Source: Acidobacteriota bacterium (GTDB lineage: Bacteria > Acidobacteriota > Holophagae > Holophagales > Holophagaceae). Taken from it: a stretch of 64,000 nucleotides of DNA. A program made the position numbers and the translations under genes. Below the pieces are notes generated by a model. That model saw nothing but the letters and a program-made list of their open reading frames with translations. It was not told the DNA's origin and ran no database searches. The stretch is from positions 124,001 through 188,000 of the forward strand of contig JACPYP010000012.1 in the NCBI GenBank assembly GCA_016195985.1, in the 5' to 3' direction. How positions within the stretch are numbered: position 1 is the stretch's first letter; each line of letters starts with the position of its first letter. Below, piece by piece: positions 8,742-16,685 of the stretch.

Positions 8742-11149
8742 AGGCCCTTCGGGCCCTGCCCCTCGTCTGCATCATGGCGGGCGCCTGGGCCGGGGAGCCG
8801 GAGAGCTTTGCGCCCTGGACCGAGGCGGCCGATCGCTTCCTGGCCCAGCCCTGGCGCACGTCCCATTATTCGGGCGCGGGGGCCAAGGCCAAGCTGACCC
8901 AGGCGATGCCCGGCCCCGAAGCCTGTTTCGAAACCCTCCTGGACGCCCTGCCGCCAGCCGCCCGCTGGTCCGAGCTTCCCGCCCTCACCCGGGCCCGCCT
9001 GCAGCCGGGCCTGCCGCGCACCAGCGCCGAGGTCCTCGCCTGGACGGATCGGCGCCTCCTGCACCTCTGGGCCCTGCGGCTTAATCAGCCCGGCTCCGAA
9101 GGGGAGATTCGCGCCACGCTGGACGACCTGAGGACGGTGCGCTGGCTCGTGGCGCGGGGGGGCATCACTACCAGCCCCGACGCGCGGCTGGACTACTCCT
9201 TCGCCGATCGCCTGGGCGCCCTCGACCGGATTCTGCGGCCCGATCTCCAGCCCGGGGGCGCCAGGCTTTCCGAGGCCGACGTTTTCCGGAACGCCCTCAT
9301 CGAGGCCCGGGAAACGCCCCAGCAGCGGGTGATCCGGGCCATCGGCCCAACGGCCTATGAGCGCCTGCGCGCCGTCGCCTCGGCCCGCCGGGAGGCTCCC
9401 GGGGTGGGCCGGGAGACCGATCCCGCCGCGGAGGCCTGGCTGGAATACGGTCCCCTTCCCGCCGTGGCCGAGGAGGCCTTCGGGGAGGCCCTTGGGGCTG
9501 ACGTGGCCCTGCCCCTGGAGGTGCCGGACCTGGTGCAGGCGCTGGGTTCTGAAGGGGCTCGAACCCTGGTCCAGGAAGCCTTGGCTGCCTCGGCGCCGCT
9601 GAACTGGTCCAGGGCCGGCGCCACGGCCCCCGCCGTGGCGCGGTGGCTGGCCGAGGGGCGCCTGGAGGCTCCCCCGGACTGGAGCACGGATTTCCTTCAG
9701 CAGCTGCTCGCCAGCTGGGAGGCCCCCACGGGCCCGCGGGCCGAAGCGGGCCTGGCCCTCATCGCGGCCCTGGAGGCGCGATCGGCCAAGGAACGGGCGC
9801 CCGGGGACGAGGAATCCGCCCTCGGCCTCGGCCCGGAGCGGGCCCTCTGCCTGCTGGCCTGCGGCCGGGGAGCCGAGGCGGCCCAGGTCTTCGAAAAGGC
9901 CAAAGCCTTTCCCGATTCGATTCCCGCCGCCGTGGAAGCTGAGCATCCCCGGGCCGTGGCCGAATGCCTCATGCGCCTGTTGCCCCATGAGCCGGTCCAG
10001 GGCGGGCATCAGGGCGGGCATCAGGGCGGAGCCTGGGCCCGGATGCAGGCCCAGGCCCACCGCGCCGGCCTGGACGCCGAGGCCCTGAAGGTGCTGGTGG
10101 ACCATCGGGAAAGCATCCAGGCGGAAGCGGAATCGCTCATCCTCAAGGCCCAACTCGACGCGGGCCAGACGGAGGCTGCTGCCGCGACCCTGCAGGACAT
10201 CGCCCGGCGGCCCTACGATTCGGAAGGCTACACCCCCACGGCGCGCCGCACCGAAGCCCTGCTGCAACTGCTCCGCCTGGGCGACGAGGCGCGCCGACCG
10301 GCCTGGAGCCAGTTGGCCCTGGATCGCCTGGGGGCTTTGATGCGCCACTGGACGACGGTCAAGGCTGGCTGCAGCGATGGCGGCGAACCCTGGGCGAAGC
10401 TGCCGGGCCTGCTGGCCGCCCGGGGGCGTCTCGACCTGGCCCTGAGCGCCGCGAAACTCAACGTGCGGTGGAGCCTGGCCAACGCCGGGATCGGCGAGGT
10501 GTTCCTCATGCCCGAGCAGGAGCGCCTGGCCTACGTGCTCAGGGGACCGGCCTCGGCCATGGCGGGCCTTCTCCAGGTGTGGGCCCTGCAGAAGAAACCT
10601 AAGGCCATCCTCGACGATTTGAACGGGAACCCGCATTGGCCGGCCCGGACCCTCGAGGCGGTGGCCGACTACGCCGATCCCAGCTTTCCTGAAACCCTCC
10701 GCAAGTCCATCGGCGCCACCGTGGCTGAAGCCCTGGAGGCCTTGGGACGCAAGAAGGAGGCCCAGCGCCTGCGGGACTTCAAGCCCGGGGGATTCCAGAC
10801 CGCCCTGGCGACCTACCTGGCCAGTGGCCGCGGCGCCGCCCTGTCCGCCGCGGACCGGGACCTTCTTCGGATGCTGGTGGTCAATGAGGTCGAGGATGAC
10901 GCGAGCCTCGACCTGGTGCGGATGGCGGGGGCCATGGAACGGGCCGACCTTCCCCCGGAGGCCTGGCGGGCGGTGGAACCGCGCTTCCTCCTGAAGGCCG
11001 CCGCCCGGCGCATCGACGGCTGGATGAAGGACGGCCCGCCGGTTCCCATGCCCCCGGTCCAGCGCCTGCGGACGGAATTCGTCGCCACGGCCACCGCGCT
11101 CGGCCCCGTGCGCGACGCGCTGCTCCTGAACGTGCCGGACGGTTATTGA
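8738..11149 (+). CDS. secreted alpha-helical (TPR/solenoid-like) protein of unknown function
   Basis: 803 residues. An N-terminal signal peptide (MKALRALPLVCIMAGAWAGEP) precedes an Ala/Leu/Arg-rich protein made of short helices, consistent with a TPR-like solenoid (for instance KVLVDHRESIQAEAES, EALEALGRKKEAQRL near the end). A small coding duplication gives HQGGHQGG near residue 425. No catalytic motif is visible. GTG start overlaps the aminotransferase stop by 4 nt, so the pair is coupled. Role unknown; probably an exported scaffold. Confidence 0.75.
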   Translation: MKALRALPLVCIMAGAWAGEPESFAPWTEAADRFLAQPWRTSHYSGAGAKAKLTQAMPGPEACFETLLDALPPAARWSELPALTRARLQPGLPRTSAEVLAWTDRRLLHLWALRLNQPGSEGEIRATLDDLRTVRWLVARGGITTSPDARLDYSFADRLGALDRILRPDLQPGGARLSEADVFRNALIEARETPQQRVIRAIGPTAYERLRAVASARREAPGVGRETDPAAEAWLEYGPLPAVAEEAFGEALGADVALPLEVPDLVQALGSEGARTLVQEALAASAPLNWSRAGATAPAVARWLAEGRLEAPPDWSTDFLQQLLASWEAPTGPRAEAGLALIAALEARSAKERAPGDEESALGLGPERALCLLACGRGAEAAQVFEKAKAFPDSIPAAVEAEHPRAVAECLMRLLPHEPVQGGHQGGHQGGAWARMQAQAHRAGLDAEALKVLVDHRESIQAEAESLILKAQLDAGQTEAAAATLQDIARRPYDSEGYTPTARRTEALLQLLRLGDEARRPAWSQLALDRLGALMRHWTTVKAGCSDGGEPWAKLPGLLAARGRLDLALSAAKLNVRWSLANAGIGEVFLMPEQERLAYVLRGPASAMAGLLQVWALQKKPKAILDDLNGNPHWPARTLEAVADYADPSFPETLRKSIGATVAEALEALGRKKEAQRLRDFKPGGFQTALATYLASGRGAALSAADRDLLRMLVVNEVEDDASLDLVRMAGAMERADLPPEAWRAVEPRFLLKAAARRIDGWMKDGPPVPMPPVQRLRTEFVATATALGPVRDALLLNVPDGY

Positions 11150-11338
11150 TACCAAGTGGCGTTCAATCCAATCGAAAAAGGGCTTTCACCACCAAGACAC
11201 CAAGGCACCAAGTTCCTTTTTGTCTCGTGTATCGCCGCAGGCGATACACGAGAAGAACTGCATGAACAGTGGCTATGGTTTTCCTTGGTGTCTTGGCATC
11301 TTGGTGGTGTTCCTTACCGTTTGAATTCGAACCTGTAG
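11150..11338. repeat. structured intergenic repeat, copy 1
   Basis: Begins TACCAAGTGGCGTTCAATCC and ends with a GAATTC-centred near-palindrome. An outer inverted repeat pairs CACCACCAAGACACCAAGG (11187-11205) with CCTTGGTGTCTTGG...TTGGTGGTG (11283-11309). Inside it lies a perfect 14-bp hairpin with loop GCA (11223-11253). Copy 2 starts at 11600 and a deleted copy at 23554. The short open frames across it are not coding, since the copies differ by indels and the signal is nucleotide symmetry. No transposase is nearby, so it is a non-autonomous or RNA-structured repeat. Confidence 0.85.
11223..11253. repeat. perfect 14-bp stem-loop inside repeat copy 1
   Basis: TCTCGTGTATCGCC pairs exactly with GGCGATACACGAGA around a three-base GCA loop. 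The identical 31-mer recurs at 11673-11703 in copy 2 and is absent from copy 3. Absence of sequence drift in the stem suggests recent copying or selection for the fold. Confidence 0.8.
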
Positions 11339-11365
11339 CCAAAAAACACGCGATCACTCTTTTCA

Positions 11366-11597
11366 AATCCGTGTAAATCCGTGCCATCCGTGGCCAACCC
11401 ATTTTTGGATAGCCGTGGGAACCATGAACATTGATCCCTAGGCGCCAGGTGGCTCTTGTCTTTATCTCCTCCATCCTGGCAAAAGAAAAGGGTTTAGCCG
11501 GGATGAACGGGATGGAGCCGGTGCTTTCCTTTCATCTGTGCGGACCCCTGCTCACAGGACTCATGGAAACCACGGATTAAACGGATGGACACGGATT
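11366..11597. repeat. inverted pair of CCGTG-rich motifs in the spacer between repeat copies
   Basis: The segment at 11366-11393 (AATCCGTGTAAATCCGTG then CCATCCGTGG) is nearly the reverse complement of 11570-11597 (CCACGGATTAAACGGATGG then ACACGGATT). The arms flank about 175 bp without genes. Together with the two hairpin repeats on either side this makes a 640-bp non-coding repeat block between the helical protein gene and the serine acetyltransferase gene. Similar ATCCGTG-type strings are familiar from intergenic regions of several environmental phyla, from memory. Confidence 0.65.
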
Positions 11598-11599
11598 CA

Positions 11600-11790
11600 T
11601 ACCAAGTTGAGTTCAATCCAATCGAAAAAGGGCTCTCACCACCAACACACCAAGGCACCAAGTTTCTTTTTGTCTCGTGTATCGCCGCAGGCGATACACG
11701 AGAAGAACTGCATGAACAGTGGCTCTTGTTTTCTTGGTGTCTTGGTGTCTTGGTGGTGATCTTTCATCTTTTGAATTCAAATCCGTATCA
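11600..11790. repeat. structured intergenic repeat, copy 2
   Basis: Direct-orientation second copy of the 11150 repeat: TACCAAGTTGAGTTCAATCC at the start, the CACCAC/CACCAAGG arm, the identical 14-bp hairpin (11673-11703), the GTGTCTTGGTGGTG arm, and a terminal TTTGAATTCAAA palindrome. It ends about 10 bp from the stop codon of the serine acetyltransferase gene, so it may serve as part of that gene's 3' end structure. Confidence 0.85.
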
Positions 11791-11799
11791 GGACGGACC

Positions 11800-12777
11800 C
11801 TAGATCATCCAATCGTCCGGCAGTTCCTGCTTGAACTCCTGGGGCTTGCGGTCCTTGTACTGCAGCTCGGGATTCTTGACGCTGACCCGGGTCTGCGGCG
11901 GCACGGATTGGGTGACGAACACGTTGCTGCTGATGATCGCCTCTTCCCCGATCACGGTTTCGCCGCCGAGGATGGAGGCGCCGGAATAGACGGTGACGCG
12001 GTCCTTCAGGGTGGGATGCCGCTTCACGCCGCGCAGGGACTGGCCGCCCCGGGTGGAGAGCGCTCCGAGGGTGACGCCCTGGTAGACCTTCACGTACTGG
12101 CCGATGGTGGTGGTCTCGCCGATGACCACGCCCGTGCCGTGGTCGATGAAGAAATAATCTCCGATCGTGGCGCCCGGGTGGATGTCCACGCCAGTGAGGG
12201 CATGGGCGTACTCGCTCATGATGCGGGGAATGAGGGGCACCTTCAGGCCGTGAAGTTCATGGGCGATGCGGTGCACGGTGATGGCGAAGACCCCGGGGTA
12301 GGAGAAGATCACTTCGTCCGTGTCGCCGGCGGCGGGATCGCCTTCGAAGGCCGCCTGCACGTCCGTGGCCAGGGTCGCCCGAAGCCTGGGGATGGCCGCG
12401 AGAAAGGCCTGCACGATGCCTTCGGCCGTGGCGTCCACGTTCAGGCAGGGGCTCCCGTGGCGCGTGGCCTGGTGCCGCAGCACGTTGAGGATCTGTTCGA
12501 GGAGGAGCCCCCGGATCTCGCCCAGCAATTCGCCCACGTAGTATTCGAGGGTCTGCGTGGTCAGATTCTGCTTGCCGAAGTACCCGGGGAAGAGCAGCTC
12601 GCGGAGCTTTTTCACCAGATCGATTACCGCGTCTCGGCTGGGCAGGGAGCCCGCGTCGATGTGACGGGTCAGGGGCTCCGCCAGGTCACTGGCCACGATG
12701 GCCGCCACCAGGGCCGAGAAAGGAGAGGAAGCCTCGCCGTTCAGAGAAAAGGCGGGCTTGGGTTCGGGCTGGGGCAT
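11800..12777 (-). CDS. cysE: serine O-acetyltransferase
   Basis: Makes O-acetylserine from serine and acetyl-CoA, the first step of cysteine synthesis. 325 residues: an N-terminal helical domain with about 60 extra residues (LFPGYFGKQNLTTQTLEYYVG), then RIMSEYAHALTGVDIHPGATIG entering the left-handed beta-helix, the catalytic DHGTGVVIGETTTIG, and LGALSTRGG for acetyl-CoA. The length and layout match the long EpsC/SAT class rather than short E. coli CysE. ATG at 12777 is preceded by AGGAG at six bases. A promoter with a palindrome lies about 90 bp upstream (12865-12910), suggesting regulation by sulfur status. Confidence 0.9.
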   Translation of the reverse strand: MPQPEPKPAFSLNGEASSPFSALVAAIVASDLAEPLTRHIDAGSLPSRDAVIDLVKKLRELLFPGYFGKQNLTTQTLEYYVGELLGEIRGLLLEQILNVLRHQATRHGSPCLNVDATAEGIVQAFLAAIPRLRATLATDVQAAFEGDPAAGDTDEVIFSYPGVFAITVHRIAHELHGLKVPLIPRIMSEYAHALTGVDIHPGATIGDYFFIDHGTGVVIGETTTIGQYVKVYQGVTLGALSTRGGQSLRGVKRHPTLKDRVTVYSGASILGGETVIGEEAIISSNVFVTQSVPPQTRVSVKNPELQYKDRKPQEFKQELPDDWMI

Positions 12778-12864
12778 AGGCGACTCCTGCGGGTTGGAAC
12801 TGGAACCTGCCGTGGGGCCTGGGGCCCCAGAAGCATCAACAGCCGCACAGACAGCGCATGGTCC

Positions 12865-12910
12865 TCCCGAGAATCGGGACAATCTAGCATGGGGAATCCA
12901 GCCGGATCAA
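12865..12910 (-). promoter_or_regulatory. cysE promoter with operator-like palindrome at the start site
   Basis: On the minus strand, TTGATC (12910-12905) is followed after 18 bp by TAGATT (12886-12881), each a 4/6 match to sigma-70 consensus. One base further, TCCCGA-N3-TCGGGA (12879-12865) is a perfect palindrome placed where transcription would start. A protein bound there would block initiation. This is inference from position and symmetry; the binding factor is unknown. Confidence 0.45.
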
Positions 12911-12932
12911 TCGGCCGCCCTTGGAGGCCGGG

Positions 12933-14627
12933 TCAGACGTCGGCGGCGTACAGGCTGAAGCTCACCTCGTTGCCGATGTCGTTGAAGGCCAGATCCCGCC
13001 CCAGGGCCTTCAGCAGGATGAGGCCCCGGCCATGGGGTTTCTCCGGCGCACTTTCCGTCTCCGCCAGGGCCCGCTGCCAATCGAAGCCCCGGCCGGGATC
13101 GGAGACCTGCACGAACAGATGGGAGAAGGCGCCATCGGGGGTGCGATTGACCAGGATCTCCACTCCCACGAACTGGGCGTGTGCCATCGAAAGCTGCGCG
13201 ACCCGGGCGGCCTCGTAGACCTCGAATTCGGATTCCTTGAGGGCCGAATCCAGGTCGAGCACGCCGTGATCCACTGCATTCACGATGGCCTCGGAGAGCA
13301 GCAGGGCCAACACCTGGGAGACAGCCTCAGGCACGCCCTGGCGCCCCAGGAAGCTCACCAGGTTGGAGCCCAGATCCCCGTAGTTCAGGGCGCGCGGATC
13401 GAAGGTGAACCTCAAGGTGATGCCGGTTTCCGTCTCGCGGGCGAGAGGCGCCGGGCCCAGGGAGCGCAGCGGCCTGGCTCGCTCCGGGCGGAAGGGCCAC
13501 AGGCACCAGCTCACATCGTCGGCCAGCTCCCGGTCGCGGATGCGCTCATCCATGAGGTTCTGCAAAAGGCTCGTGAAGCGGGTTTCGCCGCCCTTCTGGA
13601 ACAGGTCCAGGAGCTCGTCCTCTTCGACGATTTCGGAAAGCCCATCACTGCACGCGAAGAAGCAGTCCCCGTCCTCCAGCCGCAGGCGGTGCACTTCCAC
13701 GGGGCCCAGTTCATGCTGGATGCCAAGCGGAATGCAGGTGGAAGGGAAGCGCACCAGGCTCCCGTCCCGGCGGAAGACGTAGGCATCGGGCATGCCCGCG
13801 CTGGCCACGGACAGGTCGCCGGTGTGCATGTCCATGCGGAAGAGCAGCACGCAGGAGAATCGGCCCCCGGGCAGCAGCTCCCGCAGCTTGCGGTTGATCT
13901 CGGACAGCAGCCTCGGAAGGGGGAAGTCCCGCGCGGAAAGCGCGTTGAACACATCCATGGTGGGGATTTCGGAGATGCCCGCCATCAGGCCGTGGCCCAT
14001 GGGGTCGCAGATCATGCCGAAGTGGATGCCGGGGGCGCCCACATGGTAGGCGCAGACATCGCCGTTGATGCGCCGGGTGGACATGGTCTCCATGGCGAAA
14101 CCCTTGGGAAGCGCCGCCTTGCTTTGTTCCACCTGCCGCCCAAGCACGTGCTTCAGCACGGAGATTTCGTAATGCTCTTCCACTTCGCGCGCCAGAAGGC
14201 CCGCGTGGGCGGAGGCCATCTGCGCGATGGCCCGGATGCGCGTGCGCAGTTCCGGGCCATTGAAGGGCTTGGTGAGGAACTCCATGGCCCCGGCATCCAG
14301 ACATTCCTTCAGCACCTCCAGCTCGCCCAGCGCGGTGAACACCACGATGGGCACGAAGAGGGGCAGGTCGGCGAAGCGCTGTTTGATGGAGGTCCGGATC
14401 TGCCGGGTGAGTTCGGCCCCGTTCATGCCGGGCATCTTGTAGTCCGTGAGCACCAGATCCGGGGCATCCTCAAGGAACCGCGTCAGCCCCTCCTCGCCGT
14501 CCTCGGCCAGCAGCACCTCGAATCCGTCCGCTTCCAGCACTCCCTTGGTGAAACCCCGGGTGACGGAATCGTCGTCCACCACGAGGATCTTCAGCGCGGC
14601 TTGATCGTTGGGGCGCAGCATGGGCAT
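12933..14627 (-). CDS. response regulator-PP2C phosphatase-HATPase protein (RsbU/RsbW-like hybrid)
   Basis: 564 residues in three domains. A receiver (residues 12-130) has phospho-acceptor Asp62 and Lys120 in FLTKPF. A SpoIIE-type PP2C phosphatase follows, with metal ligands in INGD (190), DPMGHG (208), CSDGL and ADDVSW. The C-terminus is an anti-sigma-type histidine-kinase-like ATPase with the N box LSEAIVNAVDHG, then DPGRGF and HGRGLILL. Such proteins control partner switching: the phosphatase frees an anti-sigma antagonist, the kinase domain re-phosphorylates it. No STAS antagonist gene is nearby. Start chosen at ATG 14627 behind GGAAGAGA; the longer frame to 14687 lacks homology-like sequence. 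Confidence 0.88.
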   Translation of the reverse strand: MPMLRPNDQAALKILVVDDDSVTRGFTKGVLEADGFEVLLAEDGEEGLTRFLEDAPDLVLTDYKMPGMNGAELTRQIRTSIKQRFADLPLFVPIVVFTALGELEVLKECLDAGAMEFLTKPFNGPELRTRIRAIAQMASAHAGLLAREVEEHYEISVLKHVLGRQVEQSKAALPKGFAMETMSTRRINGDVCAYHVGAPGIHFGMICDPMGHGLMAGISEIPTMDVFNALSARDFPLPRLLSEINRKLRELLPGGRFSCVLLFRMDMHTGDLSVASAGMPDAYVFRRDGSLVRFPSTCIPLGIQHELGPVEVHRLRLEDGDCFFACSDGLSEIVEEDELLDLFQKGGETRFTSLLQNLMDERIRDRELADDVSWCLWPFRPERARPLRSLGPAPLARETETGITLRFTFDPRALNYGDLGSNLVSFLGRQGVPEAVSQVLALLLSEAIVNAVDHGVLDLDSALKESEFEVYEAARVAQLSMAHAQFVGVEILVNRTPDGAFSHLFVQVSDPGRGFDWQRALAETESAPEKPHGRGLILLKALGRDLAFNDIGNEVSFSLYAADV

Positions 14628-14699
14628 GGAGTCTCTTCCCGGGGAAGTGCGGGCTTCCCTCGGTTCGGGCCGTTCCGGCCCCGGCATGAATCCTGGCCG

Positions 14700-15287
14700 C
14701 TAGTTTTGGCCGGATTCGCCCTGGGCCGAGCGGTCCCTGATGGCCCGGGTCACGAGGTAGACGCCCAGCAGTACCAGACCCGCGGGCCACCAGTGCTCCA
14801 GCCAGGCGAGGGAGATGTTGAAGCGCAGGTTCAGCAGGGCGAGCATGCCCACGAAGATGAGGACGAGCCCCACCGCCAGGCGGCCGCCGAAGGAGACGGC
14901 GCCGAAGCCGTCGGGCAGCTCGGGCGTCTCCATGCGGCTGATGGCCTCGTTGAGCAGCAGCGCGCGGCGGTAGGCGTCCACCAGGTTGTAGAGCCAGAAG
15001 AAGGCCATGAAGATGCCCACGGCCGGTTCCAGCAGGCCCAGGTGGTTCGAGGACATCAGGCTGATGAAGACCGCGATGACGCCGGCATGGATGAAGCCCA
15101 ACCGCGTGTAGCCCAGGAACACCTGGCCCAGGCCCGGCATGAGGGAAAGCACGGCGGCGAGCATGGGGGATTTGTAGCGGGGATCACGGAAATAGTCGGA
15201 CCTCGCCCCGGAAGGGAGGGGGTAGGGGGCCGGTGCCGGAACCTGGGCAGGGTTGGCGTGGGGATCGGATTCGGGTTGGGGGGTCAC
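14700..15287 (-). CDS. small polytopic membrane protein (TM2/LiaI-like)
   Basis: 195 residues: a Pro-rich N-terminal tail (about 45 residues), then MLAAVLSLMPGLGQVFLGYTRLG, which resembles the TM2-type hairpin (Gly/Pro turn between two helices). Further segments are VIAVFISLMSSNHLG, VGIFMAFFWLYNLVDAYRR, LAVGLVLIFVGMLALL and WPAGLVLLGVYLVTRAI, the last pair resembling LiaI/LiaF-type domains. GTG at 15287 has GGAG six bases upstream and is preferred to TTG at 15299, which has none. It lies between a partner-switch regulator and an ECF sigma operon; a role in envelope stress is a guess from context. Confidence 0.75.
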   Translation of the reverse strand: MTPQPESDPHANPAQVPAPAPYPLPSGARSDYFRDPRYKSPMLAAVLSLMPGLGQVFLGYTRLGFIHAGVIAVFISLMSSNHLGLLEPAVGIFMAFFWLYNLVDAYRRALLLNEAISRMETPELPDGFGAVSFGGRLAVGLVLIFVGMLALLNLRFNISLAWLEHWWPAGLVLLGVYLVTRAIRDRSAQGESGQN

Positions 15288-15348
15288 GGGCTGCTCCAAG
15301 GGGTTGAGAGGAAGGGTGGGGACCTAAGAAGAAGAACGCAGGCGGGGC

Positions 15349-16035
15349 TCAAGGGTTCGCCGGGGAGGCCTCATTTCCTTTGGCTGGGGGAGGAGGGGCG
15401 CTCCGGAAGGCCCGGAGCCGGGCGCGCGCCCAGGCCGAGCTCCGCTGCCAGAGGGTCGGACGGGGTTCAGCGGACGTCGCGGCCTTGGGCCGCAGGCTTT
15501 GCTGAAGCGCCAGGGTGCTGCGGCGTTCAGCCTGGACCACTTGGGACTTCACCCGCTGGGCGGAGGCGCCCAGTGGGTGCACGAAGGCGGGAACCCGCAG
15601 GGAAACCGGGGGCGTGGGAATGGGCAGGTAGCTCCCCACCAGGCCCGCGGCGGCGCCGAGGTAGGCGGCCTCCAGGGCGATGCGGGGGCGGTGCATGAGT
15701 TTCCACCACAGCGGACGCCGGTCGGTCGCGTTCTGGGGGGCGGGGCGGCGTGTCGTGGCCCGCATCACCCGCTGGGTGAACCAGGGTCCGGGGTTCGTCT
15801 GGGCCAGGGCGGGAAGCAGGTTCCGGGTTTCGATCAGGGCTCCCACCAGCGACTGGCAGGATGGGCAGGAAGCCAGGTGGAGGCGGACCAGCCCGCCTTG
15901 GGCGGAATCCAGCTCGCCGTCCACGAAGGCGCAGGCAAGGTTGTGGAGCCGTTGGCAGGCCGGGCCCGAGGTGCGGGCCAGGATGGCCCGGGTGAGGTCC
16001 AGGCCGGCTTCCGGGGGGAGCAGGGGCTCGTTCAC
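15349..16035 (-). CDS. anti-sigma factor with zinc-finger (zf-HC2) domain and one membrane helix
   Basis: 228 residues. The N-terminus has a ZAS/zf-HC2 layout: CQRLHNLACAFVDGEL followed by HLASCPSC, the HXXXCXXC zinc site that clamps ECF sigma factors. A membrane helix (EAAYLGAAAGLVGSYLP, about residues 123-143) places the remaining 85 residues outside. GTG at 16035 follows GGAGG and starts one base beyond the sigma gene's stop, so the two are translationally linked. It should hold the sigma factor inactive until an envelope signal triggers release. Confidence 0.85.
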   Translation of the reverse strand: MNEPLLPPEAGLDLTRAILARTSGPACQRLHNLACAFVDGELDSAQGGLVRLHLASCPSCQSLVGALIETRNLLPALAQTNPGPWFTQRVMRATTRRPAPQNATDRRPLWWKLMHRPRIALEAAYLGAAAGLVGSYLPIPTPPVSLRVPAFVHPLGASAQRVKSQVVQAERRSTLALQQSLRPKAATSAEPRPTLWQRSSAWARARLRAFRSAPPPPAKGNEASPANP

Positions 16036-16036
16036 G

Positions 16037-16591
16037 TCAGCCTCCCATGCCCGCGGCACAGAGCTTCTGCGCCAGTTCCAGCCGGGCCCGGTTGGAGCGG
16101 GACTTCACCGTGCCCAGAGGCACTTCCAGGATGGCGGCGATCTCCTCCAGGCCCAGGCCCTGGATCTCCTTGAGCAGGATGATCTCGCGGTTCAAGTCCG
16201 TCAGTTCCTGGAGGGCGCGGTGCACCATGGTTTTCCGCACAGCCGCGAGATGGGCCTCCTCGGGGTTCTGGTCCGTGGCGCGCAGATCGAACAGCTCCTC
16301 CGCGGGCAGGTCCCAAAGCGGAGGCCGGGCCTTGCGCCGGCGCAAGTGGTCGATGCAGGCATTGCGGGTGATGCGGATGATCCAGGGCAGGCAGCCGGGC
16401 TCGTCGGGCACCAGGGCCAGGTTCTGGTAGATCCGCACGAAGACATCCTGGGCGAGGTCCCGCGCGTCCTCCGCCTGGGCCGTGTAGTGATAGGCCAACC
16501 CGAAGACCCGGCCCTGGAAGAATCGGACGAAGAACTCCCAGGCCAGCTCGTCGCCGCGGCGGACCAGGGGCAGCGCTTGGGAGAGTTCCAT
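16037..16591 (-). CDS. ECF (extracytoplasmic function) RNA polymerase sigma factor
   Basis: 184 residues with sigma region 2 (DLAQDVFVRIYQNLALVPDE; LPWIIRITRNACIDHLRRRK) and region 4 (LNREIILLKEIQGLGLEEIAAIL then VPLGTVKSRSNRAR) of the RpoE type. ATG at 16591 follows AAAGGA; the much longer open frame upstream reaches into the antisense of the UvrA gene and is not coding. It is co-transcribed with its anti-sigma factor directly downstream. Target promoters cannot be told from the window. Confidence 0.9.
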   Translation of the reverse strand: MELSQALPLVRRGDELAWEFFVRFFQGRVFGLAYHYTAQAEDARDLAQDVFVRIYQNLALVPDEPGCLPWIIRITRNACIDHLRRRKARPPLWDLPAEELFDLRATDQNPEEAHLAAVRKTMVHRALQELTDLNREIILLKEIQGLGLEEIAAILEVPLGTVKSRSNRARLELAQKLCAAGMGG

Positions 16592-16685
16592 CGATCCTTT
16601 CAGGGTCGGGGCCGTAGCCCTCATGAGCAAGAACGCAGGGGCAGGCGAAAAGGTTCGGCGGAAAATCCGCCGGTAGAATCCAGGG

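Noticed and set aside
11156-11803. Short frames encoding FNPIEKGLSPP...HQGTKFLFVSCIAAGDTREELHEQW
   Set aside because: They recur because the DNA repeat recurs; the conserved signal is palindromic DNA and the copies differ by indels.
12921-15698. 925-codon plus-strand open frame
   Set aside because: Runs antisense to the REC-PP2C-ATPase and membrane protein genes; low-complexity His/Gly/Gln-rich, no ribosome site.
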